A stretch of DNA of 64,000 nucleotides, from the NCBI GenBank assembly GCA_016716185.1, contig JADJWV010000002.1:2084501-2148500 (forward strand). The letters run 5' to 3'. This document shows, in pieces, positions 45,361-54,639 of this stretch. Numbering within the stretch: the stretch's first letter is position 1; each line of letters begins with the position of its first letter. This stretch comes from Saprospiraceae bacterium (GTDB lineage: Bacteria > Bacteroidota > Bacteroidia > Chitinophagales > Saprospiraceae). The position numbers were made by a program, and so were the translations under genes. The notes beneath the pieces are model-generated. The model was not told where the DNA came from. It made no database searches and saw only the letters and a list, made by a program, of their open reading frames with translations.

Positions 45361-47133
45361 ATGAAGAACATTATCAGCAAATTACTAATCCTGCTGCCCT
45401 TCCTTTGCTTTGGCCAAAAAGAAAACAAGGCTTTGGTTGAAAACTACCAGAAGTTGGCTCCCGATGAAGCAGTCCGGGCCATCCTCATCGACAAGAAAAA
45501 TTATAAATGGCTGGGAACCGACCGGGGTTTGTACCGAATGATTTCAATGGAACTCGATGCGGAATTGATGAGTTCTGATTCTGTTGCAGCTATTACCGAA
45601 GATAAAAAGGAATTGGTTTGGTATGGGAACCGCAACCAGCAATTGATAACCGAAGATAAAAATCAGACTATTGAACTTGCGATCAAAGGAGCTCAAATAA
45701 AATGTATGGCCTATTATAAGGGGGATATTTGGGTAGGTACGGACAAAGGTCTATTCCGGGTGTCGGACGATCAGGGCAGAATTTTAAACCATTATACCAG
45801 TAAAAACTCCAAACTAAATAAAGAAGGTATCAATTCGCTTTATGTCGATCCTAAAAACAGATTTTGGGTAGGAACTGATGGAGGCATTATCAAAATCGAA
45901 GATAAAGATTGGGATATTTATGAGAAAAGTTCAAAATTCAATGGAGCCATATCTTCGACTGAAGGAACCTGGTTATTGGCAGAAGACCGGATGTGGTTGG
46001 TTTATGAAGAAGATGGCCGCGAACGCTGGCAGGATGCTGCTGTAAAAAGAGGCCTCAGCAAGGGCCCTGTAAGAGCGCTCGCTTCCGATAGCAAAGGAAG
46101 AATTTACGTAGCTTCAGAGCTGTTGGTTCAATTTGATCCGTATACAGACCATACGCTCTTACTGGATGAAGACTATGGTTTTGTTTCTTCGCAAACCCTG
46201 TCACTGGCTTGTGATAAAAATGACGACTTATGGGTGGGTACCGCTGACCGCGGACTCTTCAGAATAGACATTCTCGATGGCGAAGAACAAGCTTTCAGTG
46301 TCATTGCATACAGTAAAGGTGAATTAAAATGTGCCGGAGATAAAACAGCATCCGTCATTGCCATTGCTAAAGGAGGTAAAACACCCTATAGCTACCTGTG
46401 GTCTGATGGAGTTACAAAGCTGAGCAGCAGAGACAGTCTGGGTGCAGGCACCTATGTGGTAACCGTAACGGATGCCGAGGCAGAAGACTATGTTGCCACA
46501 ATAAAAATAAAAGAACCCGATCCGATTCAGGTCACGGTCGTTTCCAAATCTCCGGTCTCAGCAGTCAACCGAAAAGATGGAAAAGCAACCATTGAAATTC
46601 ATGGCGGCACGGGTATCTACAGAACCTTGTGGTCGAATGGACGCTCGGGTCTGAGCAACAGCAACCTTGCCGCTGGGAAACAGGGAATCCGCATTATGGA
46701 TCAGAATAATTGCATACTCAATTACAACATCATTATCGATCAACCTAAGGTCATTGCCGATCTGGACCGCAAAAAAATTACTGTAGGTCAGACTCTGCAA
46801 ATAAATCAATTGTTTTTTGATGCCGACTCCGCAGTCATTAACGATCGTTCGTTTGCGGTTCTTAACGAAATTTATGACTTCCTGGTGAACAATAAGGATG
46901 TTGTTATCGAAATTGGCGGACATACGAATTCCATTCCACCACACGAATATTGTGACCGGCTTAGCACTTCACGCGCTAAAAACGTTGCCGATTTTTTGAT
47001 TCAGAAAGGTATTTCTGCATCGCAGGTTCAACATAAAGGATATGGAAAAAGAGTTCCCATCGCAAGCAATGACACTGCAGCAGGCAGGCTTAAAAATCAG
47101 CGGGTAGAACTTAAAATAATTGCTATGAATTAA
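45361..47133 (+). CDS. OmpA-family protein with regulator-propeller and SprB-like repeats
   Basis: This 590-residue protein has a signal peptide (1-19, ending LCFGQ). An N-terminal beta-propeller follows, built from at least four repeats with WLGTDRGLYR, WVGTDKGLFR, WVGTDGGIIK and WVGTADRGLFR (two-component regulator propeller type, about 40-310). Two SprB-like modules come next (CAGDKTASVIAIAKGGKTPYSY; VNRKDGKATIEIHGGTGIY, about 325-460), and the C-terminal OmpA peptidoglycan-binding domain (about 475-590) includes GGHTNSIPPHEYCDRLSTSR. The propeller here is not linked to a histidine kinase. The design suggests an outer-membrane protein that grips peptidoglycan and displays a propeller; what it binds is unknown. 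The ATG at 45361 is preferred over an upstream TTG. It is convergent with cca and overlaps its end by 11 nt. Confidence 0.85.
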   Translation: MKNIISKLLILLPFLCFGQKENKALVENYQKLAPDEAVRAILIDKKNYKWLGTDRGLYRMISMELDAELMSSDSVAAITEDKKELVWYGNRNQQLITEDKNQTIELAIKGAQIKCMAYYKGDIWVGTDKGLFRVSDDQGRILNHYTSKNSKLNKEGINSLYVDPKNRFWVGTDGGIIKIEDKDWDIYEKSSKFNGAISSTEGTWLLAEDRMWLVYEEDGRERWQDAAVKRGLSKGPVRALASDSKGRIYVASELLVQFDPYTDHTLLLDEDYGFVSSQTLSLACDKNDDLWVGTADRGLFRIDILDGEEQAFSVIAYSKGELKCAGDKTASVIAIAKGGKTPYSYLWSDGVTKLSSRDSLGAGTYVVTVTDAEAEDYVATIKIKEPDPIQVTVVSKSPVSAVNRKDGKATIEIHGGTGIYRTLWSNGRSGLSNSNLAAGKQGIRIMDQNNCILNYNIIIDQPKVIADLDRKKITVGQTLQINQLFFDADSAVINDRSFAVLNEIYDFLVNNKDVVIEIGGHTNSIPPHEYCDRLSTSRAKNVADFLIQKGISASQVQHKGYGKRVPIASNDTAAGRLKNQRVELKIIAMN

Positions 47134-48607
47134 TTTTTGTTGAAGAACTAACAGTCGTAAGTTCCTCCAGAGATTTGACAGGTATCAATCCGAGTTCTTT
47201 ACCCTTTTCAAACATCAATTGTAATGCGGCATATCTTTCGTTCGGGATCACTCCTTCCAGAATAGATTCCCGAATACAAGTTTTGATAATCCCTACTTCC
47301 TTACCTGGTTTAATGGCAAATATTTCCATAATATCTGTACCATCTACCGGTGGTTGCCAGTTTCTGATTCGGTCTCTTTCTTCCAGTTCAAAAAGTTTCT
47401 CACGAACGATCAGGTAATTGTTGAGATAACGATTGACCTTGGTGATATTTTTTGAAGTAATATCCGCCTCACACAACATCAGGAGATCTTCGAGATCTTC
47501 TCCTGCGTCAAACAGCAATCTTCTCAATGCAGAATCGGTAATTTCTTCTTTGGTGAGTGCAATGGGCCGCAGGTGTAAACGAACCATTTTTTGAACATAT
47601 TTTAACTTGTGATCCAGGGGTAATCGCAAGCCTTTAAATATTCTGGGGACCATTGCAGCTCCTAAGGCATCATGTCCGTGAAAGGTCCATCCTATGCCTT
47701 TTTCAAATCTTTTCGTTTGAGGTTTGGCGATATCGTGCAACAGCGCTGCCCATCGAAGCATGAGCTGATCCGACTTTTTTGCCAAATTATCGACGACTTC
47801 AAGAGTATGGTAAAAATTATCCTTGTGTCCCTTTCCTTCGTGGTATTCTACGCCCGCAAGCAATACCAGTTCCGGGAGAATTTTTTCCAGCAATCCGGTT
47901 TTAAAAAGCAGATCGAGTCCTACAGAAGGTTTTGGACACAATAATATTTTATCGAATTCAGCAGTGATTCTTTCTTTGGAAACAATTTTAATTCGGTCGC
48001 TACTGGTTTGTATGCCGGTTAAGGTCTCGGGATCTATTTGATAATTTAATTGTGTTGCAAAACGAATGGCCCGCATCATTCTCAAGGGATCATCAGAAAA
48101 AGTCGATTCCGGGTTGCCCGGCGTTTTAATTCGTTTTAGTTTGATATCTCCCAATCCATTGAAAGGATCGATCAGTTCGCCATAATTATTAGCATTGAGG
48201 CTAATCGAAATAGCATTGATCGTAAAATCTCTTCGAAGCTGATCATCTTCAAGAGTACCGGAAAAAATTACCGGTTTACGGGAATCGTGTTTATAGGATT
48301 CTTTGCGTGCCCCCACAAACTCGATATGTAAATCTTTGTGTTGAAAAGCGGCTGTGCCAAACCTGCTGTAAAAATTCACACTGGGCCTGGGCTTCAATTC
48401 ATCTGCGACCAACTCAGCGAGCCTGATGGCATCTCCAATACAAACGATATCGATATCTTCAGAAGCCCGACCAATTATTTTATCGCGGATGTACCCACCT
48501 ATGGCATATACTTCAATGCCATGACGTTGCGCAACAGAAGAGATAATAGAAAGTATTTTCTTTTCTGAAGGATTTAAATCAAATAATAAGGATTGTTCCA
48601 TGTTCAT
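47123..48607 (-). CDS. cca: CCA tRNA nucleotidyltransferase with HD domain
   Basis: This 494-residue enzyme adds or repairs the 3' CCA end of tRNAs. The nucleotidyltransferase head (about 15-150) shows GGYIRDKIIGRASEDIDIVCIG with the two metal-binding Asp, then RRDFTINAIS, and the RNA-binding segment GLGDIKLKRIKTPGNPESTFSDDPLRMMRAIRFA. An HD phosphohydrolase-like domain with LRWAALLHDIAKPQTKR follows (about 285-310). This matters for the cell because none of the five tRNAs seen here encodes CCA. The start at 48607 overlaps the dus stop as ATGA, so the two genes are probably translationally coupled. Confidence 0.93.
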   Translation of the reverse strand: MNMEQSLLFDLNPSEKKILSIISSVAQRHGIEVYAIGGYIRDKIIGRASEDIDIVCIGDAIRLAELVADELKPRPSVNFYSRFGTAAFQHKDLHIEFVGARKESYKHDSRKPVIFSGTLEDDQLRRDFTINAISISLNANNYGELIDPFNGLGDIKLKRIKTPGNPESTFSDDPLRMMRAIRFATQLNYQIDPETLTGIQTSSDRIKIVSKERITAEFDKILLCPKPSVGLDLLFKTGLLEKILPELVLLAGVEYHEGKGHKDNFYHTLEVVDNLAKKSDQLMLRWAALLHDIAKPQTKRFEKGIGWTFHGHDALGAAMVPRIFKGLRLPLDHKLKYVQKMVRLHLRPIALTKEEITDSALRRLLFDAGEDLEDLLMLCEADITSKNITKVNRYLNNYLIVREKLFELEERDRIRNWQPPVDGTDIMEIFAIKPGKEVGIIKTCIRESILEGVIPNERYAALQLMFEKGKELGLIPVKSLEELTTVSSSTKINS

Positions 48608-49620
48608 CCTGCCAATTGCATTTCACAGGAATAATGGACCTGCATTTCTTCCAGAATATCTATAATTTCATTTTTATACATTGAACTTACCAGCCTGGTT
48701 CTAAATTCTTTTACACCCGGAAATCCTCTGAAATAATTGGTATAATGTCTTCGCATTTCTAAAATCCCAAGTTTTTCTCCTTTCCATTTTATTGAATGCA
48801 GAAGATGCTGTTGTACGGCATCCAGGCGTTCTTCCAAAGTAGGAGGACCTAATAGCTCACCGGTTTTTAAAAAATGTTTGATTTCCCTGAAAATCCACGG
48901 ATACCCAATGCTGGCCCTGCCGATCATAAGACCATCGACTCCATATCTGTTTTTGTAAAGCAAAGCTTTTTCCGGACTATCGATATCGCCATTTCCGAAA
49001 ACAGGTATGTGAATTCTGGGATTTTCTTTGACTTTGGCGATCCAGGTCCAGTCGGCATCTCCCTTATACATTTGCGACCGCGTTCGCGCATGAATAGTCA
49101 GTGCTTTTATACCTACATCCTGAAGCCTCTCTGCGACTTCTTCAATAAAAATGGTTTTATCATCCCAACCCAGGCGCGTTTTTACGGTGACGGGCAGCGA
49201 TGTCGAATTGACAACAGCTTTGGTAAGTTCTACCATTTTGGGAACATCTCTGAGTATACCGGCACCAGCCATTTTACAAACAACTTTTTGAACCGGGCAG
49301 CCATAATTGATGTCGATCAGCTCGGGTTTAGCCTGTTCCACAATTTCTGTGGCCCGCATCATGGAATCGTATTCCGCACCAAAAATCTGAACCCCTACCG
49401 GCCTCTCTTCCGGATATATATCTAATTTCTGGACTGATTTAGCAGCATCTCTGATCAAGCCTTCTACGGAAATGAATTCCGTGAACATCAAATCGCAACC
49501 TTGCTGTTTGCATAACATGCGAAAAGGAGGATCGCTTACATCTTCCATAGGTGCCAACACCACCGGAAAATCCGGCAGGGCTATATTCCCAATATACAAA
49601 GGCTCCTGCATCGCCCGCAA
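48604..49620 (-). CDS. dusB: tRNA-dihydrouridine synthase
   Basis: This FMN enzyme reduces specific uridines in tRNA to dihydrouridine using NADPH. The 338-residue protein shows the N-terminal VVLAPMEDVSDPPFRMLC, the catalytic Cys region NYGCPVQKVVCKMAGAGIL, the substrate-contacting VKTRLGWD and HARTRSQMYKG, and the FMN phosphate site GNGDI..GVDGLMIGRASIGYPWIF. The length and the PMED..NYGCP pattern favour DusB. It precedes cca, and the two tRNA-modifying genes form an operon (4-nt overlap). A start nine nucleotides inside (49611) is possible. Confidence 0.92.
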   Translation of the reverse strand: MRAMQEPLYIGNIALPDFPVVLAPMEDVSDPPFRMLCKQQGCDLMFTEFISVEGLIRDAAKSVQKLDIYPEERPVGVQIFGAEYDSMMRATEIVEQAKPELIDINYGCPVQKVVCKMAGAGILRDVPKMVELTKAVVNSTSLPVTVKTRLGWDDKTIFIEEVAERLQDVGIKALTIHARTRSQMYKGDADWTWIAKVKENPRIHIPVFGNGDIDSPEKALLYKNRYGVDGLMIGRASIGYPWIFREIKHFLKTGELLGPPTLEERLDAVQQHLLHSIKWKGEKLGILEMRRHYTNYFRGFPGVKEFRTRLVSSMYKNEIIDILEEMQVHYSCEMQLAG

Positions 49621-49768
49621 AGTTAATAAATGCCTTGTTATATGGCTTTAGGGATGAGTAATATAGAATTAAATTGTTGTATATCAATATCTTATATAAT
49701 TATTTTAATAAAACGAGAAATGGTTGCATTCAAAAATTTTGAGTACTTTTCCACCTTTAAAATTTTAT

Positions 49769-51034
49769 ATGATTACACTGATCACTGCCATCTTTATTAT
49801 CGGTTATTTGTGCATCATTTTCGAGCACCAGCTAAAAATTGATAAAGCGGTTTCTGCTATGCTTACAGGAGTTGCGTGCTGGGTCGTCATTGCACTCAAC
49901 CACGATCACGTCCAATCACCAGATTATTTAATGGAGCAAATGTCTCATGTATTAGGAGAGATTGCAGCCATATTATTTTTTCTTTTAGGAGCCATGACCA
50001 TCGTAGAACTCATTGATCTTCACGATGGTTTCAGTGTGGTCAGCAAATGGATTCAGGCCAGAAAAAAAATGAGTTTGCTGATCCTGATCTCAGCCATATC
50101 ATTTTTCTTCTCTGCGGTGCTTGATAACCTGACCACTACTATTGTAATGATTTCTCTGATCAGAAAAATAATTCATCACAACGAAGACCGTTTATGGTTT
50201 GTCAGTTTTGTTGTTGTTGCTGCGAATGCAGGTGGAGCCTGGTCTCCTATTGGAGATGTAACTACGACGATGTTGTGGATTGGTCACAAAGTCACCTCAA
50301 TTGAACTTGTAAAGCAACTCCTTATTCCTTCGTTAATTTGCATTTGCATTCCATTGATGATTGTTTCCAGAAATACAAGATTTTGGGGATCTTATAAAGA
50401 TGAAATTGAAATGCCGAGTGTATTCCATCCTTCAGCTTCGTTTTATCTGATAACCGGAGTTATACTACTCATTTTTGTCCCTGTTTTTAAAACCATCACG
50501 CATTTGCCCCCTTTCATGGGTATGATGGGTGCTTTATCAATTTTCTGGCTGATATCCGAGATTGATCATCCCTATAAATTTCCGGAAACCAAAGAAAGCC
50601 CGAGACCAACCGTTAGAAATGCGCTCTCCAGAATTGAAATTCCAAGCATCTTGTTCTTTTTTGGGATCCTGCTCGCAATAGCTGCATTGCAACACATCGG
50701 GCAATTAATAATCCTTGGCAACGCTCTCGACAGGCATATCAGCGATCCTGCATTGATTGCTTTTGTATTGGGCTTACTGTCCGCTGTTATCGACAACGTT
50801 CCATTAGTTGCCGGTGCCATGGGCATGTATTCTTATCCGGTGGACCATAATTTCTGGCATGAGGTCGCATTTGCGGCCGGCACCGGAGGCAGTGTGCTTA
50901 TCATTGGATCCGCTGCGGGAGTGGCCGCCATGGGGCTTGAAAAAATCACTTATCCCTGGTATTTGAAAAGGATCAGCGTCTTAGCGTTTCTGGGTTATGT
51001 AGCCGGGTGGTTGTATATTTATTTTTTCGATTGA
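49769..51034 (+). CDS. nhaD: NhaD-type sodium:proton antiporter
   Basis: This 422-residue transporter has about twelve to thirteen membrane helices. Features of the NhaD/ArsB-related family: MLTGVACWVVIAL, ILFFLLGAMTIVELIDLHDGF, FFFSAVLDNLTTTIVMISLI with the charged DN pair in a helix, NAGGAWSPIGDVTTTMLWI and AVIDNVPLVAGAMGMY. It exports Na+ (or Li+) in exchange for protons and protects against salt and high pH. The start at 49769 is chosen because an upstream TTG adds a non-hydrophobic stretch. Its 3' end overlaps no upstream promoter of the next gene, and the next start codon is only 11 nt downstream. Confidence 0.92.
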   Translation: MITLITAIFIIGYLCIIFEHQLKIDKAVSAMLTGVACWVVIALNHDHVQSPDYLMEQMSHVLGEIAAILFFLLGAMTIVELIDLHDGFSVVSKWIQARKKMSLLILISAISFFFSAVLDNLTTTIVMISLIRKIIHHNEDRLWFVSFVVVAANAGGAWSPIGDVTTTMLWIGHKVTSIELVKQLLIPSLICICIPLMIVSRNTRFWGSYKDEIEMPSVFHPSASFYLITGVILLIFVPVFKTITHLPPFMGMMGALSIFWLISEIDHPYKFPETKESPRPTVRNALSRIEIPSILFFFGILLAIAALQHIGQLIILGNALDRHISDPALIAFVLGLLSAVIDNVPLVAGAMGMYSYPVDHNFWHEVAFAAGTGGSVLIIGSAAGVAAMGLEKITYPWYLKRISVLAFLGYVAGWLYIYFFD

Positions 51035-51045
51035 ATTCTATTGCA

Positions 51046-54000
51046 ATGATCCACATAAAATTGAAAATGCCTTACGTTTTAAGTTTCCTCTTTGCAATAC
51101 TAACATTTGTTAGTGTTGGGCAAATCCCTTTTTCTGAAAAACACATCAAAGGGATGGAATGGAGACATATCGGGCCATTCAGAGGCGGGCGCTCATGTGC
51201 CATAACCGGTTTGCCAAACAAACCCGAAACTTTCTACATGGGAACCACCGGAGGTGGTGTATGGAAAACTACGGATGCAGGAAAACACTGGGAAAATATT
51301 TCAGATGGATTTTTTGGCGGAAGCATCGGAGCTGTAGAAGTATCGCAAGCTGATCCCAATATCATCTGGGTGGGAGAAGGCGAACAAACCATTCGTGGTA
51401 ATGTGAGTCCGGGAAGAGGGATCTGGAAATCTGAGGATGCCGGCAAGACCTGGAAAAAAATGGGACTGGACCAAACCAGGCATATGGTCCGCATCAGATG
51501 CCACCCCACAAATCCCGAAATTCTGATGGTGGCTGCACTCGGCAATGTATTCAAGTCACATCCGGATCGCGGAATTTATAAATCAAACGACGGTGGTAAA
51601 TCCTGGAAAAAAGTTTTACATGTCAATGACAGTACAGGTGCAGCAGAACTGACCTACGATCCATCCAATCCGAGAATTGTATATGCGACGACCTGGAACA
51701 TGAGACGATCCGCTTATCAGATGAGCAGTGGCGGACCCGGATCTGCATTGTGGATGAGCACCGATGGAGGAGACCACTGGAAAAATATTTCCGAAAGCAA
51801 AGGTTTACCATCGGGCACCTGGGGAATCAGTACCGTTGCAGTAGCCCCTTCCAACAACGATATTGTGTACGCTATGATCGAAAATGAAAATGGTGGATTG
51901 TTTCGATCGAACGATGGTGGTAAAACCTGGAAGCTCGTAAATTCAGAAAGAAAAATCAGACAACGAGCCTGGTACTTTTCCCGGATTTGTGTACACCCCA
52001 GAAATCAGGATGAAGTTTATGCGCTGAATGTTTCCCTGCACAAATCAACTGATGGCGGAAAAACATTCACCACCGTAAATACACAACATGGCGACCATCA
52101 CGATATGTGGTTTAATCCCGATCAACCAAATTATATTGCCGTAGCCAATGACGGCGGAGGACAAATCAGCGATGACGGAGGCAGGCATTGGTCAACGCAA
52201 AACAATCAGCCGACTGCTCAATTTTACAGAGTCACCACCGACAACCACCACCCCTTCCGCATTTATGTTGCGCAACAAGACAACAGCACCATTCGTATCT
52301 ATCACCGTACAGAAGGATATTCCATCGGGTCAAATGATTGGGAACCCACAGCAGGTGGCGAGTCAGGACATATAGCCATCGATCCCTTGAATCCGGAAAT
52401 TGTTTATGGCGGAAGTTATGGAGGTTACCTAAACAGATACGACCATCAACGAAACATTAGCAGAAGCATCAACGTGTGGCCAGACAATCCACTTGGACAT
52501 GGTGCAGTAAATTTAAAATACCGCTTTCAATGGAATTTTCCGCTTTTTTTTAGTCCGCACAATCCCAAACGTTTGTATGCAGCATCCAACCACTTGCACA
52601 TCACAGAAGATGAAGGACACAGTTGGCAAACCACAAGTCCGGATCTGACGCGCAACGACACCAGTAAGATGCAGGCGTCAGGCGGGCCCATCACAAAAGA
52701 CAATACTTCTGTGGAGTATTATTGCACCATTTTTGCAGCAGCCGAATCGCCCCGGGTGAAAGACCTCTTATGGGTAGGAAGCGATGATGGATGGGTGCAT
52801 TACAGTCCGAATGGTGGAAGAGAATGGATAAATGTTACACCCAAAGATTTGCCTCCGTGGACCATGATCAACTCCATTGAACCCGATCCTCATTCAGACG
52901 GAGGATGTTATCTGGCTGCAACGGGATATAAGTCGGGTGATTTCAAACCTTATTTATTCAAAACTTCCGACTACGGCAAAACCTGGCAAAAAATAAATAC
53001 CGGAATCCCATCGGAGCATTTTACAAGGGTATTGCGGGCGGATCCTGTTAAACAGGGATTGTTGTATGCAGGGACTGAATATGGAATTTATTTTTCACAG
53101 GACGATGGAAAAAACTGGCATTCGCTTCAACTCAACTTACCCATCGTGCCCATTACCGACTTGCATATTAAAGATGATTTTCTCATTGCGTCCACGCAAG
53201 GCAGGAGTCTTTGGCTAATCGACGATCTTGGACCTCTTCGGCAGTACTCTTCGCGTTTTACAACAGCCCGACCGGTTTTATATCATCCCAAATCCGTTTT
53301 GCGCACCGATGGTGGATCCTCCACTTCAAAATTTTCCGGTACCAATCATGCAAATGGCGCTGTGGTTTATTTTTACATCGACAGTTTATTTGTTCAAGAC
53401 AGTTTTGCTTTTGTTTGTATAGGACCAAACAAAGATACTATTGGCCGCTGGTCAAATAAAACCGGAGATGGGTCTTTCGAAAAAATAGAACTTAAATCGG
53501 GAAGTAACCGACTTGAATTTCAACTTCGTGGAAAACCGGCCAAAAGTTTCGATGGCATGGTACTTTGGTGGGCTGGCTTACAAGCCCCAAAACCCAGAAC
53601 CGGCAGTTACAAATTATATGTTACCGGCCCGGAATATTCAGACAGCACATCGTTCCAGGTCGTGCTGAATAAAAAATATCCAACTACGGAGGCTGAAATT
53701 GAAAAACAATATGAATTTATTGATGCTATAAAATCGACCATTGACCGTTCGCACAAGGCTCTCATTGAAATTCGCGATCTTAAGAAACAATTGAATGATT
53801 TTTGCTCCAAGTTGGATAAAAATGAAAAAACGGATAGTTTGTTCCTGATCAAAGATGCAATCGACAGTGTACTCACTAAAATTGAAAATGAATTGTACCA
53901 GACGAAAAGTAAGAGCAATCAGGATCCGATCAACTACCCCATCAAACTGACCAATAAACTGGCACATTTAATTGCTTTATACGAGCACGGAAATTTTCCG

Positions 54001-54159
54001 CCGACCTTACAAGCCGAAGCTTACCGGAATGAAGTAACAAAGCTCATCGATGATCAATTACAAAGGTTTGTGCAGGTCAAATCCGAACATCTGAAATATT
54101 TTAACCACAAAATCAGATCTTTGGAGCTCGACTTTATTAAACCGGCGATTGTTAAATAA
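51046..54159 (+). CDS. Exported Asp-box beta-propeller protein (VPS10/BNR-like)
   Basis: The start at 51046 gives about 1037 residues, with a signal peptide ending SVGQ. At least eleven Asp-box motifs (S/T-x-D-x-G-x-x-W type) lie in order along the first 730 residues, for example KTTDAGKHWEN, KSEDAGKTWKK, KSNDGGKSWKK, MSTDGGDHWKN, RSNDGGKTWKL, ITEDEGHSWQT and KTSDYGKTWQK. They form the blades of one or two propellers, as in sortilin/VPS10, sialidase and xyloglucanase folds. The C-terminal third has a beta-sandwich and a coiled helix rich in Lys/Asp (about 880-1037). A glycosidase is possible but no catalytic site is clear. It lies 11 nt after nhaD and may share its transcript. Confidence 0.85.
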   Translation: MIHIKLKMPYVLSFLFAILTFVSVGQIPFSEKHIKGMEWRHIGPFRGGRSCAITGLPNKPETFYMGTTGGGVWKTTDAGKHWENISDGFFGGSIGAVEVSQADPNIIWVGEGEQTIRGNVSPGRGIWKSEDAGKTWKKMGLDQTRHMVRIRCHPTNPEILMVAALGNVFKSHPDRGIYKSNDGGKSWKKVLHVNDSTGAAELTYDPSNPRIVYATTWNMRRSAYQMSSGGPGSALWMSTDGGDHWKNISESKGLPSGTWGISTVAVAPSNNDIVYAMIENENGGLFRSNDGGKTWKLVNSERKIRQRAWYFSRICVHPRNQDEVYALNVSLHKSTDGGKTFTTVNTQHGDHHDMWFNPDQPNYIAVANDGGGQISDDGGRHWSTQNNQPTAQFYRVTTDNHHPFRIYVAQQDNSTIRIYHRTEGYSIGSNDWEPTAGGESGHIAIDPLNPEIVYGGSYGGYLNRYDHQRNISRSINVWPDNPLGHGAVNLKYRFQWNFPLFFSPHNPKRLYAASNHLHITEDEGHSWQTTSPDLTRNDTSKMQASGGPITKDNTSVEYYCTIFAAAESPRVKDLLWVGSDDGWVHYSPNGGREWINVTPKDLPPWTMINSIEPDPHSDGGCYLAATGYKSGDFKPYLFKTSDYGKTWQKINTGIPSEHFTRVLRADPVKQGLLYAGTEYGIYFSQDDGKNWHSLQLNLPIVPITDLHIKDDFLIASTQGRSLWLIDDLGPLRQYSSRFTTARPVLYHPKSVLRTDGGSSTSKFSGTNHANGAVVYFYIDSLFVQDSFAFVCIGPNKDTIGRWSNKTGDGSFEKIELKSGSNRLEFQLRGKPAKSFDGMVLWWAGLQAPKPRTGSYKLYVTGPEYSDSTSFQVVLNKKYPTTEAEIEKQYEFIDAIKSTIDRSHKALIEIRDLKKQLNDFCSKLDKNEKTDSLFLIKDAIDSVLTKIENELYQTKSKSNQDPINYPIKLTNKLAHLIALYEHGNFPPTLQAEAYRNEVTKLIDDQLQRFVQVKSEHLKYFNHKIRSLELDFIKPAIVK

Positions 54160-54191
54160 GCTGCAAACTTTTTGATCTCAATCCATAAAAA

Positions 54192-54623
54192 TTGAAAAAA
54201 GAAAAAAAGGCCAAAGATTTTCTTCCTACGCCCGAATATCCGGGAGGAAATAAAGCGATGGCAAATTTTATTGGTCAAAATCTCAAGTATCCCAAAAATG
54301 CATTTGATCAAAAAATCGAAGGCACGGTAATCATCAAAGGCGAAATCAATTTTGAGGGCAAGGTCATTCAAACCAAAGTGCTCTCTTCACTGCACAGCGA
54401 ATGCGATGCAGAAGCTCAGCGCGTTGTTTCCTTACTTCAATTTCAGGTGGAGAAAATCAGGAATGCCAAGGTGATTTATTATAAGACTTTTCATATTCAT
54501 TTCAAATTACCTGCCACACCACCTCCCATGCAAGTTAATTATGTCGTTACACCAAAGGAGTCAGAAAAATTAATTCAGTATACGGTGGTTATTGGGAAGG
54601 GGGTTGAAAAGGCTGAAGGGTAA
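54192..54623 (+). CDS. Orphan TonB C-terminal domain protein
   Basis: This 143-residue frame starts with a TTG at 54192 right after an in-frame stop, and no upstream ATG exists. It contains the TonB C-terminal domain: PEYPGGNKAMANFIGQNLKY, GTVIIKGEINFEGKVIQTKV, and ECDAEAQRVVSLLQFQVEKIRN. It lacks a transmembrane anchor and the Pro-rich spacer of a working TonB. It begins MKKEKKAKDF, so it may be cytoplasmic, or a remnant of a larger protein. It lies 33 nt after the Asp-box propeller gene on the same strand, so co-transcription is possible. Whether it is translated is uncertain. Confidence 0.6.
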   Translation: MKKEKKAKDFLPTPEYPGGNKAMANFIGQNLKYPKNAFDQKIEGTVIIKGEINFEGKVIQTKVLSSLHSECDAEAQRVVSLLQFQVEKIRNAKVIYYKTFHIHFKLPATPPPMQVNYVVTPKESEKLIQYTVVIGKGVEKAEG

Positions 54624-54639
54624 AATTGGAAAGACGTTT

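Noticed and set aside
45361..47133. Hybrid histidine kinase, from the regulator-propeller repeats
   Set aside because: The propeller is followed by SprB-like and OmpA domains; there is no kinase, HAMP or receiver motif.
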